Source: Stentor roeselii
Taxonomy: Eukaryota; Ciliophora; Heterotrichea; Heterotrichida; Stentoridae
Assembly (NCBI GenBank): GCA_006503475.1
Contig: RSEH01000263.1
Span: forward strand, 1 to 64,000
Length of the DNA: 64,000 nt
Direction of reading: 5' to 3'
Both the position numbers and the translations under genes were made by a program. Every line of letters begins with the position of its first letter. Positions within the stretch are counted from its first letter, which is position 1. The notes under the pieces were generated by a model. That model had not been told where the DNA came from and made no database searches. It saw only the letters and a program-made list of their open reading frames with translations. Positions 50,830 to 60,973 of this stretch are shown in pieces.

Positions 50830-51870
50830 CTAATCACTTCTAAATGAAAAAATTTTCACAAATTCCTTGGTCTTTATATTAAACTTGCAGACCCAGCCCG
50901 GTTCTTCCCACCAAACAAAATAAATAAAATCTCCAAAAAGAACAGGAGGCATATGACTCCACCAGCTTTTATTTCCAGGTAATTCAATTTTTTCGATAAC
51001 TCTTTTGCTACTAATCTCACAAATTTTAATAAAGTTTCCATGAAATGCATAAATTGCGTTATTAAATGCAATAAGTGATCCTCCACTATCCTCTCCAAGT
51101 ACAATATTAACATCATTGGAGTTATACTGAACAATACTCTGACAGCCCTTGCCAAGTAAATAAATATCATTGCCATCAACACAAGCGCCAACATCAGCCC
51201 TTGGGCTTTCAAGGTCTCCAATTTCTTCCCAGACATTATCTTCTAAAATGAACCTTTCACATTTTTTCGTCATGGTTCCATAAAACAAGATGTTTTGAAT
51301 GCCTCCGAAGACATAAACAGCTCCATTTTGATAAGCAATGCCATGAGAATGTCTTGTGTAGTGCATGTTCGGCAGCTTTTTGAAGGTCTTGCTCTGCGGG
51401 TTTATTATGTAGGCCTCGTCAGAAGACACAGGGTGGCCCCCGCCACAGTAAAAAATGTCTCCCCAGGGCAAGTCGACCCAGGCGGCGTATTCTTTGAAAA
51501 GGATACCCTGAGGAAGTTTGAAGTACTCAGTTTTTTCAGTTGTCAAGTCGAATAAAGCCATTGACCTTGACCGCTTTTTGAAATATTTCAGAAGCACTTT
51601 TGAGTTTGGACTTGGAAGATTCGCTTCTTTGTTGATTAGGGTTAAAACGATTTTTGATGAAAACTCGTTAAAAGCTGCCTCGTAAGTCTCTTGGTCGCTG
51701 ATTTCGCACTCGTCACCTTCCTGGTCTTTGAAGGAAATTATGAAGTTTTCGGGTCGGAGGTTGAAGTATCGGGAAATTACTAGACAGAGTTCGTGGTAGT
51801 CGTAAGGACAGGTAGGAAGAAGGATTCCTTTTCGTCCTTTGTTGAGAAGTTTGAGTTTTTTGGTTTCCAT
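50830..51870 (-). CDS. PB1-like domain plus kelch repeats
   Basis: 346 residues. Residues about 15-80 fit a PB1 fold, with a basic start (KKLKLLNKGRKGILLPT) and the helix and acidic turn FIISFKDQEGDECEISDQET-type segment, which resembles the OPCA loop. Residues about 95-340 are kelch-like repeats: GDIFYCGGGHPVSSDEAYII, AVYVFGGIQNI, DIYLLGKGCQS, AIYAFHG, with later ones degenerate (no GG). Combining a PB1 oligomerisation domain with a propeller suggests a scaffold or adaptor. No enzyme domain. Function unknown. Confidence 0.75.
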   Translation of the reverse strand: METKKLKLLNKGRKGILLPTCPYDYHELCLVISRYFNLRPENFIISFKDQEGDECEISDQETYEAAFNEFSSKIVLTLINKEANLPSPNSKVLLKYFKKRSRSMALFDLTTEKTEYFKLPQGILFKEYAAWVDLPWGDIFYCGGGHPVSSDEAYIINPQSKTFKKLPNMHYTRHSHGIAYQNGAVYVFGGIQNILFYGTMTKKCERFILEDNVWEEIGDLESPRADVGACVDGNDIYLLGKGCQSIVQYNSNDVNIVLGEDSGGSLIAFNNAIYAFHGNFIKICEISSKRVIEKIELPGNKSWWSHMPPVLFGDFIYFVWWEEPGWVCKFNIKTKEFVKIFSFRSD

Positions 51871-51911
51871 TGTTTATAGAGTAGAATGACTTAATTAAGT
51901 TAAATTCTATA

Positions 51912-52850
51912 TTAGACATCTATCCACTTGACCCTGATGCCGTTTTTCCACTCTCCCTTCTTAGCAGTGGTATTGTTAACACTCATACTTCCAATTCCAT
52001 GCCTCTTACCATTGAGCCACCCTCCAACATAAATCTTTCCATCAGGCCAAGTGAGTTTTCCATGTCCATGCTTCAGATCATTGACGAACTCTCCATCATA
52101 AACCCTTCCATTAGGCCAGTAAAACATTCCCTTTCCATGCATTTTGCTATCAATCCACTCACCTTCATATTTCCTGCCATCACTCCACTCATACCTTCCA
52201 AACCCATGAATATTGTTATCTTTGAACTCTCCCTGATAAGTGCTTCCATCCCTCCACCAGAAGATTCCTTTTCCGCACTTGACTCCATTGACGAACTGTC
52301 CAACATACTCAGCTCCATCAGGCCAAAGTTCTTTCCCTTCTCCTTCTTGTTTGTTATTGACCCAATACCCATCATACCGGGCACAATTATAACTGATGAG
52401 AGTTCCTTCCCCGTCGATTTTGCCGTTGTGGAAGTTGCCCAAGAAGTAGTCCCCGTTCGTGTAAATCATTCGACCCCTGCCGAAGAGGTGGCCGTCGTGC
52501 CAGTGGCCCTCAACCAGCGACCCGTCTTTGAAGATTTTGAGACCCCGGCCTTGGGGCTTGTAACTGATCGACTCGCCCACGTAGCGCCCGTCTTCTTGTT
52601 TGAATGTCCGCCACTCTGTCACTGGCTCGTCTTCTTCTCGGTCGTAGCGGAAACGTGGAAGGTTCTCCCATACTGAACGCACTAGAGGAAGAAGCGAATC
52701 GATTCGGTCTGTTATTGAATTCTCGAATTTTGGAGGAACTATTGGAGCTTGGGGACCTCCTGATGAAGTGTCCATCTTGGTTTTACCCAAGTGCTCTACT
52801 GGAACTGACTTGTCTTCTTCTGATTCACATTTACAGCTTAGTGAACCCAT
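51912..52850 (-). CDS. MORN-repeat protein with acylation-type N-terminus
   Basis: 312 residues. N-terminus MGSLSCKCESEED fits N-myristoylation with nearby cysteines for palmitoylation. Residues about 85-300 hold nine or ten MORN repeats of 23 residues (YxGxWxxGxxHGxGxxxWxDG), for example YEGEWIDSKMHGKGMFYWPN and YDGEFVNDLKHGHGKLTWPD. MORN arrays bind membrane lipids or act as cortical and ciliary linkers (radial-spoke and junctophilin-like proteins). No kinase domain is attached. The region upstream (52851-52999) contains a single C on the plus strand, i.e. one G on the coding strand. Confidence 0.9.
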   Translation of the reverse strand: MGSLSCKCESEEDKSVPVEHLGKTKMDTSSGGPQAPIVPPKFENSITDRIDSLLPLVRSVWENLPRFRYDREEDEPVTEWRTFKQEDGRYVGESISYKPQGRGLKIFKDGSLVEGHWHDGHLFGRGRMIYTNGDYFLGNFHNGKIDGEGTLISYNCARYDGYWVNNKQEGEGKELWPDGAEYVGQFVNGVKCGKGIFWWRDGSTYQGEFKDNNIHGFGRYEWSDGRKYEGEWIDSKMHGKGMFYWPNGRVYDGEFVNDLKHGHGKLTWPDGKIYVGGWLNGKRHGIGSMSVNNTTAKKGEWKNGIRVKWIDV

Positions 52851-53669
52851 TATTTTAGAATTTTTTTGAATTGGATTTGAGATTGGGTTATGGGTTGACG
52901 GGGATTATTGGATTTGGAAGATTGGGAGGATGATTTGGGGAGAAGGGAGTTTTGATTAGAGATGGATAGGATGAAAAAGAATTAATTTAGATTGGTGAAC
53001 TAGAGATTTCATATATAATAAAGTATGTAGGAAAGGCTAAATTAAATATTAAAAAGGACTAAAAATCAGAGATTCAATATCTTTATTAATCAAGGATTAA
53101 TCTTATAATGATAGATAGCTCAAGTACCATCAAAATCTACTTATTTGAATTTACCTAATTCACAATTTATAAGCAGCAATATTTTTTTTTGGTTTTTATC
53201 TCAAATACTATTATAATTTTTTTTTTATAACATTCATCGATTCTTAGTAATATAAATCCCGAATCATAAATCTTTTTTTAGAAGTACTAAAAAAGATAAA
53301 ATTTTAACAGATAATCGGCCAATCCCATATTATAAAACTTTAAACAATTAGCTAATCTAAAATTAACCATTTTCATAGTTCTAAATATTTTTCGATGTAA
53401 TAACTAAATTCAAACTAAATACAAAATTGAGCAAAAAGAACAAGAGATTTAATATTAGTAATCAAAATAAAGAAAAAAAATTACAAGTTTCTTGATTCCA
53501 TAAATACTCTGAGACCTTCAGTTATTGCTTTAATAGTTTGATTAAACTATTTCAAAACTTTAAATAGGGTAACTTCGAGTAATCATTTCTATTGACTATC
53601 TCTACAACCAATCTTTTAATATCTCCCCATCTAGAACCTTATATTCTAGAATCAAAAAAGAACTAATAA
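52851..53669. other. Divergent intergenic region, no gene seen
   Basis: About 820 bp. The left part is the MORN gene promoter tract, G-rich and C-poor on the plus strand. The middle is AT-rich with T/A homopolymers. Near 53644 a half heat-shock element (TTCTAGAA) is seen 18 bp before the guanylyl cyclase ATG, too weak to call. No small ORF or RNA gene recognised. Confidence 0.5.
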
Positions 53670-56600
53670 ATGAATAAAAGGCGATTCAACAGCATAAACC
53701 CCGAGCCAAAGCAAGGCGACATGAAAGAAATCTCCCTGCATCTCCAAAAAGACTCAAAAACAAACGAAATCTCAACCAAGTCATTTTCCTTGCTAACCCT
53801 TCCATTGAAATCCCTTCTAGAATCTTGCAGTCTAGGTAACCTTCTCTGGTTTCTCTTCCTGATATCAATCCATTTTACTCCTACAATAAAAGAAACCAGT
53901 TTGAAACTAAGCATAATTCTTCCTTTTTCAATAATCTTCCTTGCAAGTCTGATCAGAAACAGCATGGCCTTGCGAAACCAGGACATTCACGACTCAATCT
54001 TCAACAATCGCGAATATGCAGTCTTCACCGACCCTGCCTTCACTCTCAAGCCATCAAAAAATATCGTGGTGGGCGACTTACTGCTGATAAAAGATGACCA
54101 GCAAGTCCCAGCTGACTGTCTTCTTCTCGCGAACAGCAACGAAAACAACGAGATTCAGAGCAAAAACTTCGACAGCGGGCAGAGATTTGAACTAGAAAAA
54201 AAGAAGGCTGTGAAAGAAACCCAGGCTTATATCACTGAAGACGGCATGGGCCTTGCTGATGTTAAAAAACATTTGGAATATGTCAAAGTCCTTCAGCCGA
54301 ACCCTTTTTATGATAAAGTCGCTTGCATGATAAAAGTTAAAAGTAACCCTCGCGTTGTTTATACTGACCAGCAGCACTTTTTACCTTCAGGTTCGATGGT
54401 CTTGGAATGTGAGTGGGCCTTGATGCTTGTGGTCTACGCGGGGAATGATACCAAAAAATGGATGAACTATAAACCGAATAACCTGAAAAAAAACTCGAAA
54501 GTTGACCAGATGATTGACTTTTCATTGATTTTAAACGCGATTTTAGCAGTTTTTTATATTTTGATTACCTGTTTTTTTGCTGCTTTTTACTCGGGGTACA
54601 AGTTTCAGGATTCTTCTACAGAGCATACTTTGTACACAATAGTTCTTTTCGGGAATATGAACTGTGTCTCTCTTCACGTCTGTTTGTTGGTCTTTGAACT
54701 CGTTGTAAGTTTTTGTTTCAATTTGGGTCATCCGATGGCGAGCATCATAAATGAAAAAATCTTGGAGGACCTGAACAATGTAGAATTTATCTTCGCTGAT
54801 AAAAAAGGTGTCCTGACCGATGAAGGGATCGAGGTTCAGACTATAATGTTCCCGAATGAAATACACACGAATAAAGGAGTTCCTTTGGAGCAGAACAACT
54901 CGCCGAATGAGTCCTTCAACAGTGAAGGGCAGGTAAAATCACCTATTGGCGGTTTTTCTTCTTTGGCAACTGAGATCCAGTCAGAAGTCATTGAAGAAAA
55001 CAAAATCCTCTTTGGAGCCGCTTTGATTTTATGCAATTCTTACACTTCTAAAGAAAGTCATCTGCCCACCAACGACCTGGACTCTGCACTTCTGCAACTT
55101 GCTGAATCTCTAGGTTTCAAACTCTTAAGAAAAGAAGGAAAAAAATTTGAAATCCAGCTGAACTCAGCCCTTCTCACCTTTTCAATCGTCTGGACCTTCG
55201 AGACGAAGCCTTCAAGTCGAATAATCAAATCAACAATAAAAAACCATTCATCTGGGGAGGTGTTCCTCGTCTACAAACTTCCTCTGGACCAGGTCGACTC
55301 CTCAGAACTCGTCGAAGACTTCAACTTGGCTGAAGAAACTTGCAGCTCCGAGTTCTTCGCACTGCAAAAACTCGTCTTTCTATTCAAGCCACTTACAAAG
55401 CTGCAGGTGAAGCGAATCACGAAAGAATTCAACCAAGTCCTTCAAGGCCGAGTGAACCGAAAACAACGGAGAAGCGAAGTCTTCGATGTCTACAAAACTG
55501 AAATGAAAGTCCTCGCTGTTCTCGGATATGAAAACAGGATCAGCGAGGAAGTCGTGAAAACCTGTCAGGAAATCACAGCGACTGGGATAAAGTTCTTCAT
55601 CACTGGCAACTTCAACCCGGAAAGCGGCATCGCCAGTGGACTGAGGTTGAAGTTAATTGATGAAAACTCAGCGATTGTCAGGTTCGACTGCTGCAAAACC
55701 CCGGGTGAGGCTCTTCAGGTGATCAACGATAGTCTTGGCGAAGAGCTGTCGAAAGGTAATGACGGAGTGAATAAATACACTGAAAACGCTGATTTAGATT
55801 ATCATTCATCCTCGACTCTTAGGTTTCGCAGCACAAAGCCTGATAAACGGAAAAGGTTTTTAAGTGAACTCGGCCTGGACAATGCAAGTCTTGATTTAAA
55901 CACTCTGTTGAATAAAGACCTGAACTTCGCAGTCGTCATCAATGCGAAGGTCGTGAAACTCGCGTATCAGTCAAGAGAGCTCATGAAAAAACTCGTTGTT
56001 TTGCTCTTCACTGCCAGATGTGCCTTCGCCTGTCGCCTCGGCCCTGAGTCGAAGAAGAAGTTGTTGGAAATCGTTAGAAGAAATTTTCAGTTCCGCCCGG
56101 TGGTCATGGCGATTGGAAAGTACCACGACTCTTTCAAGATGATGAGCGAAGCTAGTGTTTGTGTCAAGGTCACCAACAACTTTACTCAGGACTGGAGCTT
56201 TACTCAGGTCTTTCTTGCGAACTTTGTTGATATTTCAAGTTTGTTGCTTGGCTTTGGAAAGATCTGCTATGCGAAAATTCAAGTCATTGTCGTGCTTTCC
56301 TTGTTTAGAGCGGCTTTTGAAGGGACTTTGATGTTTTTTTATCAGATTTTTTCTGTGTTTTCTGCGGAACCTTTGGTTAATTATGACCTTTTAGTGATGT
56401 TTGACTTGTTTTTAAGCGCGTTTTATGTTTTTTGCTTGAGTTTTACCTTGAAAGGAGAAGGTTTTACCAGGATCTTAGCACTTTTGAGTCATAGTTTGTT
56501 GAATTCAAGACAACGGTTTTTTATACTTGCGGCCTGGGGGTTGCTGGGTGTTATGCAAGGGGTTTTGCTGTGTTTTTTTGTGATATACGGCGTGGGTTCA

Positions 56601-59600
56601 GTGACGAATGAGGCAGGGATGACTGAAAACAATGAAACCACAGGTTTTACGACCTTTATTTTAATGAACCTGGTGTTTTACATGCAAGGTTTCATGCTTT
56701 CCACAAATCTGGTAAGAGTGACTCTCTGCTGCCTGACTTCTTTATCGTTATTGATAATGGTGTTAGGAATAGCAAGCACAGGGCGAACAAGCTACTCATT
56801 TCTCTCAACCTCTTCCTTCCTAAACAACTCAAGCATATGGCCATTGCTCCTTTTGTACCCGTTCATCTCCCTTTTCTTCTCCAGTATCTTCATCCGTTTT
56901 TCAACTTCCTTCATGAAAGCTTCAAGTTCCAGATCTTCTCAATACACGAAACTCGAGTCAGTCTTTTCTGACACAGCAAGTTGGAAAGGTGTCCAAGAGC
57001 ATTCCGACTTCGAAATCGACAAAAAACTTTTGGTATTCCGAGACAGTTACAGAGAAAACGAGTACATTAAAAGTCTTTACAAGAAGTCCCGGTTTTACTT
57101 GCAAGGACTGCTGATTCTGATATTTATTCTTGCCCTGATCAACAATGTCTTCATCGAAGTGGGTTTGCAAGGTTTTTTGAACCTCGGGAGAAACACAGTG
57201 ATTGTGACAGTTTTTTCATTTGTGTTTCTTTTAGCTAGCTTTTACTACGTGAAAGAAACGAATTTTTTTATATTTGAACTGACAGTGGTCCTGCTTATTT
57301 TAGCCTTTTCAATCAGTCAAACCTTCGTCGACCCTTCAAGCACTACTTTTCAACGTTACCCGTTGTTCGCGGGTCTTTTTTCTCTGATAATCTGCACAGG
57401 GTGGAAGTGGTCAGTGGTAAAGTTCATCATCATCTTCATCGCTTCGATTCCAGTCGTGATATATGAAACTTACGTGCTTGACTCCGACTCTGTCGCAGTG
57501 TTCATCTCATTTTGGCTGATAATCATCCCCTTTCAGCTCGTTTTACTCTTGATCGTGAACTACTCCCAAGAAAAAAACAGAAGAAACGAATTCACCTACA
57601 TCAAAAAAGTTGAAATCGAAGTGGAAAAATCTTCAACAATCCTAAGCTACCTATTGCCAGACTTCGTCAGAAAACGTGTGAAAGATGGAGCGAGGTACAT
57701 CGCAGAAGACAAGGGAACAGTTTCAGTAGTTTTTTGTGATATCTACGAATTTGACCGAATCATGGAAAGTTACTCTCCTCAAGAGCTGACCTTTCTGTTA
57801 AATGACATCTTCGGCAGAATCGACATGATCTGCGATAACTTCGGAGTCGCCAAGATAGAAACTGTGGGAAAGACTTACCTCGCCTGTGCAGGGCTGAAGG
57901 ACAGTGAAGTAGGAGTCGACCCGATCATTCTTTCCAGCAGCCACGCGCGACGAGCGGTCGAAATGGCCTTGGCCGTGATAAAAGAATCAGAGAAAATCAA
58001 GTTGAAAGACGGGAGTCACTTGAAGTTTAAGATTGGAGTCAACAGTGGTCCAGTCACTGCTGGAGTCGTCGGCTTTCACAAGCCTCAGTTTTCACTTGTG
58101 GGGGACACTGTGAATACCTCAAGTAGAATGGCCTCGACTTTGACTGAACCCAACGCGGTTCAGATCTCGATGATGACTTTTGAAATGCTTGAAAGTACCA
58201 AAGGGTTGAACTTCGTGGACTGCATCAGAGAAGTTAAGGGAAAAGGCTTGATGGGAACGAAAATCGTTTCGATGGTGGAGTTGAGGTACCAGGACTCCAG
58301 CTCTGATGAGCTCAGCTCAGGAATGACTAACAAGAGGATGTCTTTTTTGAGTTATATGTCAAGTCCAACTATTCCGCATCACCAGAACAGAACAAATGAA
58401 ATTCTTCAGTCTTCTATTCGACCACATCGCGCTTCTCTTTTAATGAACTTAGGGGTTGAAAGTGCCCAGGAGCTGGTGAAAAAACAAACTGAACAGAAGG
58501 TTAATACGATTTTTAACTTGTTTTGCAGGGAGAGCCAAGCTGAGAAGGACTTTCGCTTGAATTACATTCAAGATATTTCAAAATCTCAGAAAGTTGGACT
58601 GATCATCGCGATTTCTTGTAATTTCTGCTTGATGATAGCAGAGTTGATTTATGTGCTTTTGAAGTTAAAACATGGGAAGGTCGGAAGACTGGTCATTGTG
58701 TTGATTTGGCAGTTGTTGATGATCGTCGCTTTTTTTTTGAGTAAAAAGCATTCACAGAAAATAAAATTCGCTTTTTTCCTGAGCTCTATTTACACCTTAA
58801 GCTTTGTAGCGATATTCACTGAGACCAGGTTGAGTCAATCTGCAGAGCTGATAGATTACATTTACTACTTCTACACCTTCATCATGCTGAACTTTTTCAC
58901 TGGTAACCTCTTCGCGAAAAACATATACTTTAACCTGGTCTTCATATCTCTATGGCTGGCAGACACATTTATTTTCACCCTGTCCCTTCCCCACATCAGC
59001 TACATTTTCACTATTTTAGGAATAGTCTTGTTCACAGTCTTCACTGACGAAAAGCGCATGCGTGAAAACACTGTTCTTAAAAACGCTGCAGAAAAAGAAA
59101 TAAGCAAGACTCAACAGCTGCTAACTCAAATGATGCCTCCGAACGCTTTGACAAACTTAGAAAAAGGGAACCAAGTGATGGACCGGCTGAATCAAGTCAC
59201 TCTGATGTTCGCTGACATTGTCGGATTCACTGCCTGGTCTTCAACTCGCTCGCCTTTCGAGGTGGTCAACATGTTGTCAGAGCTTTTCACGCGCTTTGAC
59301 AAGATGAGTGTCGAGAACAATGTTTATAAAGTCCATACTATCGGCGACTGCTACGTCGCCATGGGGTATGTCAATGATAATATCAGAAATCCTGCGAAAG
59401 AAGCTGTCAATGTTATTAAGTTCGCCAGTGGTTTGATTGAACTTATCAAGGAAACTAATGAACAGTGCGGAATTGAACTTGGAATGAGAATCGGAATTCA
59501 TACGGGAGAAATCACTGGAGGCATCACTGGAACTAAGATTGTCAGGTATGATGTTTATGGAGAGGATGTTCAGATCGCCAATAAGATGGAAAGTAATGGA

Positions 59601-59756
59601 ATGTCTGGAAGGGTTGCTGTTAGTGAAACTACCAAGGTGCTTATTGATAGCTATATGCCTCAGATGTTTTTGTTTACTGAAGGTAAAGAGGTTAAATGCG
59701 CTAAGGATTCAGGAAGTATCAAGCTTTACTTTTATGAAGGGCAGAGTGGAGAATAG
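53670..59756 (+). CDS. P-type-ATPase-like/guanylyl cyclase fusion
   Basis: 2028 residues with about 20 membrane helices. The N-terminal 1070 or so follow a P4-ATPase (flippase) layout, but the motifs are eroded. DKTGT reads DKKGV (Asp377 kept), DGETNLK reads FDSGQRF, and the hinge GDG.ND reads IGKYHDS. Two cyclase domains follow, C1 (about 1340-1510) and C2 (about 1830-2010). C1 keeps the first metal Asp (1357) but has Lys1401 in place of the second; it keeps the catalytic NTSSRM. C2 keeps both metal Asp (1849 and 1893) but lacks the Asn/Arg pair (VQIANKM). One composite site with purine contacts Glu (KIETVG) and Ser (FSLVGD) fits GTP. This is the known ciliate/apicomplexan topology. Confidence 0.93.
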   Translation: MNKRRFNSINPEPKQGDMKEISLHLQKDSKTNEISTKSFSLLTLPLKSLLESCSLGNLLWFLFLISIHFTPTIKETSLKLSIILPFSIIFLASLIRNSMALRNQDIHDSIFNNREYAVFTDPAFTLKPSKNIVVGDLLLIKDDQQVPADCLLLANSNENNEIQSKNFDSGQRFELEKKKAVKETQAYITEDGMGLADVKKHLEYVKVLQPNPFYDKVACMIKVKSNPRVVYTDQQHFLPSGSMVLECEWALMLVVYAGNDTKKWMNYKPNNLKKNSKVDQMIDFSLILNAILAVFYILITCFFAAFYSGYKFQDSSTEHTLYTIVLFGNMNCVSLHVCLLVFELVVSFCFNLGHPMASIINEKILEDLNNVEFIFADKKGVLTDEGIEVQTIMFPNEIHTNKGVPLEQNNSPNESFNSEGQVKSPIGGFSSLATEIQSEVIEENKILFGAALILCNSYTSKESHLPTNDLDSALLQLAESLGFKLLRKEGKKFEIQLNSALLTFSIVWTFETKPSSRIIKSTIKNHSSGEVFLVYKLPLDQVDSSELVEDFNLAEETCSSEFFALQKLVFLFKPLTKLQVKRITKEFNQVLQGRVNRKQRRSEVFDVYKTEMKVLAVLGYENRISEEVVKTCQEITATGIKFFITGNFNPESGIASGLRLKLIDENSAIVRFDCCKTPGEALQVINDSLGEELSKGNDGVNKYTENADLDYHSSSTLRFRSTKPDKRKRFLSELGLDNASLDLNTLLNKDLNFAVVINAKVVKLAYQSRELMKKLVVLLFTARCAFACRLGPESKKKLLEIVRRNFQFRPVVMAIGKYHDSFKMMSEASVCVKVTNNFTQDWSFTQVFLANFVDISSLLLGFGKICYAKIQVIVVLSLFRAAFEGTLMFFYQIFSVFSAEPLVNYDLLVMFDLFLSAFYVFCLSFTLKGEGFTRILALLSHSLLNSRQRFFILAAWGLLGVMQGVLLCFFVIYGVGSVTNEAGMTENNETTGFTTFILMNLVFYMQGFMLSTNLVRVTLCCLTSLSLLIMVLGIASTGRTSYSFLSTSSFLNNSSIWPLLLLYPFISLFFSSIFIRFSTSFMKASSSRSSQYTKLESVFSDTASWKGVQEHSDFEIDKKLLVFRDSYRENEYIKSLYKKSRFYLQGLLILIFILALINNVFIEVGLQGFLNLGRNTVIVTVFSFVFLLASFYYVKETNFFIFELTVVLLILAFSISQTFVDPSSTTFQRYPLFAGLFSLIICTGWKWSVVKFIIIFIASIPVVIYETYVLDSDSVAVFISFWLIIIPFQLVLLLIVNYSQEKNRRNEFTYIKKVEIEVEKSSTILSYLLPDFVRKRVKDGARYIAEDKGTVSVVFCDIYEFDRIMESYSPQELTFLLNDIFGRIDMICDNFGVAKIETVGKTYLACAGLKDSEVGVDPIILSSSHARRAVEMALAVIKESEKIKLKDGSHLKFKIGVNSGPVTAGVVGFHKPQFSLVGDTVNTSSRMASTLTEPNAVQISMMTFEMLESTKGLNFVDCIREVKGKGLMGTKIVSMVELRYQDSSSDELSSGMTNKRMSFLSYMSSPTIPHHQNRTNEILQSSIRPHRASLLMNLGVESAQELVKKQTEQKVNTIFNLFCRESQAEKDFRLNYIQDISKSQKVGLIIAISCNFCLMIAELIYVLLKLKHGKVGRLVIVLIWQLLMIVAFFLSKKHSQKIKFAFFLSSIYTLSFVAIFTETRLSQSAELIDYIYYFYTFIMLNFFTGNLFAKNIYFNLVFISLWLADTFIFTLSLPHISYIFTILGIVLFTVFTDEKRMRENTVLKNAAEKEISKTQQLLTQMMPPNALTNLEKGNQVMDRLNQVTLMFADIVGFTAWSSTRSPFEVVNMLSELFTRFDKMSVENNVYKVHTIGDCYVAMGYVNDNIRNPAKEAVNVIKFASGLIELIKETNEQCGIELGMRIGIHTGEITGGITGTKIVRYDVYGEDVQIANKMESNGMSGRVAVSETTKVLIDSYMPQMFLFTEGKEVKCAKDSGSIKLYFYEGQSGE

Positions 59757-59938
59757 TTTAGGGTAATTCTTTTTGAATTTTAAGAATGGTTTTTATAGGT
59801 TCTAGTATTTTTTAAGTTGAATTATTGATTAGCTTTATCTTTGTAGAATTATTGATCTAGTAATAGCTTGGTTAAGTATATTTCTTATTAATCATTTTCC
59901 TTCTTAGTACTTGGTCAGATCATGAAACTTCAAAGAAA

Positions 59939-60973
59939 ATGGATCACAGTATTCATCTCCACTCACTAGCTTTAGCCTCATCAGTGATCCCAGCCTGGAA
60001 TTCAGTAACACTAGAAAATTCATCTCTGACCTTACTAACTGGCAATTCAAACAAAGTATATCGTCTAAAAACATCTCTGCCAATTCTCCCACAAAAGTTA
60101 ATCTATCGAGTCTTTGGTCAGAGTAAGCTAATAGAAAACTCAAGAGAACGAAAGATATTCTCAGAGCTTTCATTAAAATCATTCGGACCATTGCAATACC
60201 TAGAAACTGAAAATGAAAGACTAGAGGAATACCTGGCAGGTTACAAGCCAATCACTAACCACTTATTCCACGACAGCCTGATGATCTCAAAACTCAGCAA
60301 AAAACTAAAAAAACTTCATAGCCTCGAACTATCAAGCATCAGAGATGAAGAAAACATTCTAGAGGCAAATATCCTGAAATGGCGTGAAATGGTAAAAGAA
60401 AAGCTTTTTCTTTTTGAATCCTCTGAAAGACTGGCAGAGGTTCAAGAAGCGATTTCAGAAGAAACTCTTCAGGTTTTCTTTTCAGTCTTGCCAAGAACCT
60501 CTCAGGTGGTTTTTTGCCATCTCGACCCTTCTCCTACGAATTTTTTGCTCAACTCTAAAAAAGGGAAAATCAGATTTGTTGACTTTGAATACGCGGGGAT
60601 GAGTTACAGGTCATTTGACTTTGCCTTGATGCTTGTTGAGTGTCAGAAAGATTATTTTTATGATAAACCGCCTTATTTCAGATTCCTTGAGCATCTTGCT
60701 CCAAGTGATCAGGTTGTCAAGGAATATGTCTTGAATTATGGAGGGGGCAAAGAACTTTGGATTGAAATTAAGAGAAGTCTTGTTGTTGCTAATTATTTGT
60801 GGAGTGTTTGGAGCCTTGCTGCTTATTCTGGACCTAGTGATGGATATGATTATTTGCTCAATGGGGTGGTCAGGTTTAACTTGTTTAAGGAAATGTTGGA
60901 AAAGTTTTTTGAGGCTGGAGGAGTTGAAAACTTGCAGAAGGTTGCAGATCAATTGTTTGAGAAAAATGATTGA
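59939..60973 (+). CDS. Choline/ethanolamine kinase
   Basis: 344 residues. It has the N-lobe loop LLTGNSNKVYRLKT, the Brenner motif VFCHLDPSPTNFLLN (HxD...N; the usual HND reads HLD, catalytic Asp and Asn kept) and the choline-kinase motif IRFVDFEYAGMSYRSFDFA, which binds Mg and substrate. The family phosphorylates choline or ethanolamine with ATP at the first Kennedy-pathway step in the cytosol. The choice between the two substrates is not clear, although FVDFEY...YR.FD occurs in both. ATG at 59939; TGA stop. The coding frame needs no intron. A spacer of about 180 bp follows the guanylyl cyclase gene. Confidence 0.88.
   Translation: MDHSIHLHSLALASSVIPAWNSVTLENSSLTLLTGNSNKVYRLKTSLPILPQKLIYRVFGQSKLIENSRERKIFSELSLKSFGPLQYLETENERLEEYLAGYKPITNHLFHDSLMISKLSKKLKKLHSLELSSIRDEENILEANILKWREMVKEKLFLFESSERLAEVQEAISEETLQVFFSVLPRTSQVVFCHLDPSPTNFLLNSKKGKIRFVDFEYAGMSYRSFDFALMLVECQKDYFYDKPPYFRFLEHLAPSDQVVKEYVLNYGGGKELWIEIKRSLVVANYLWSVWSLAAYSGPSDGYDYLLNGVVRFNLFKEMLEKFFEAGGVENLQKVADQLFEKND

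Noticed and set aside
53644-53651. TTCTAGAA before the guanylyl cyclase start as a heat-shock element
   Set aside because: Only one inverted pair; the next pentamers do not alternate correctly, and the gene is not a stress gene.
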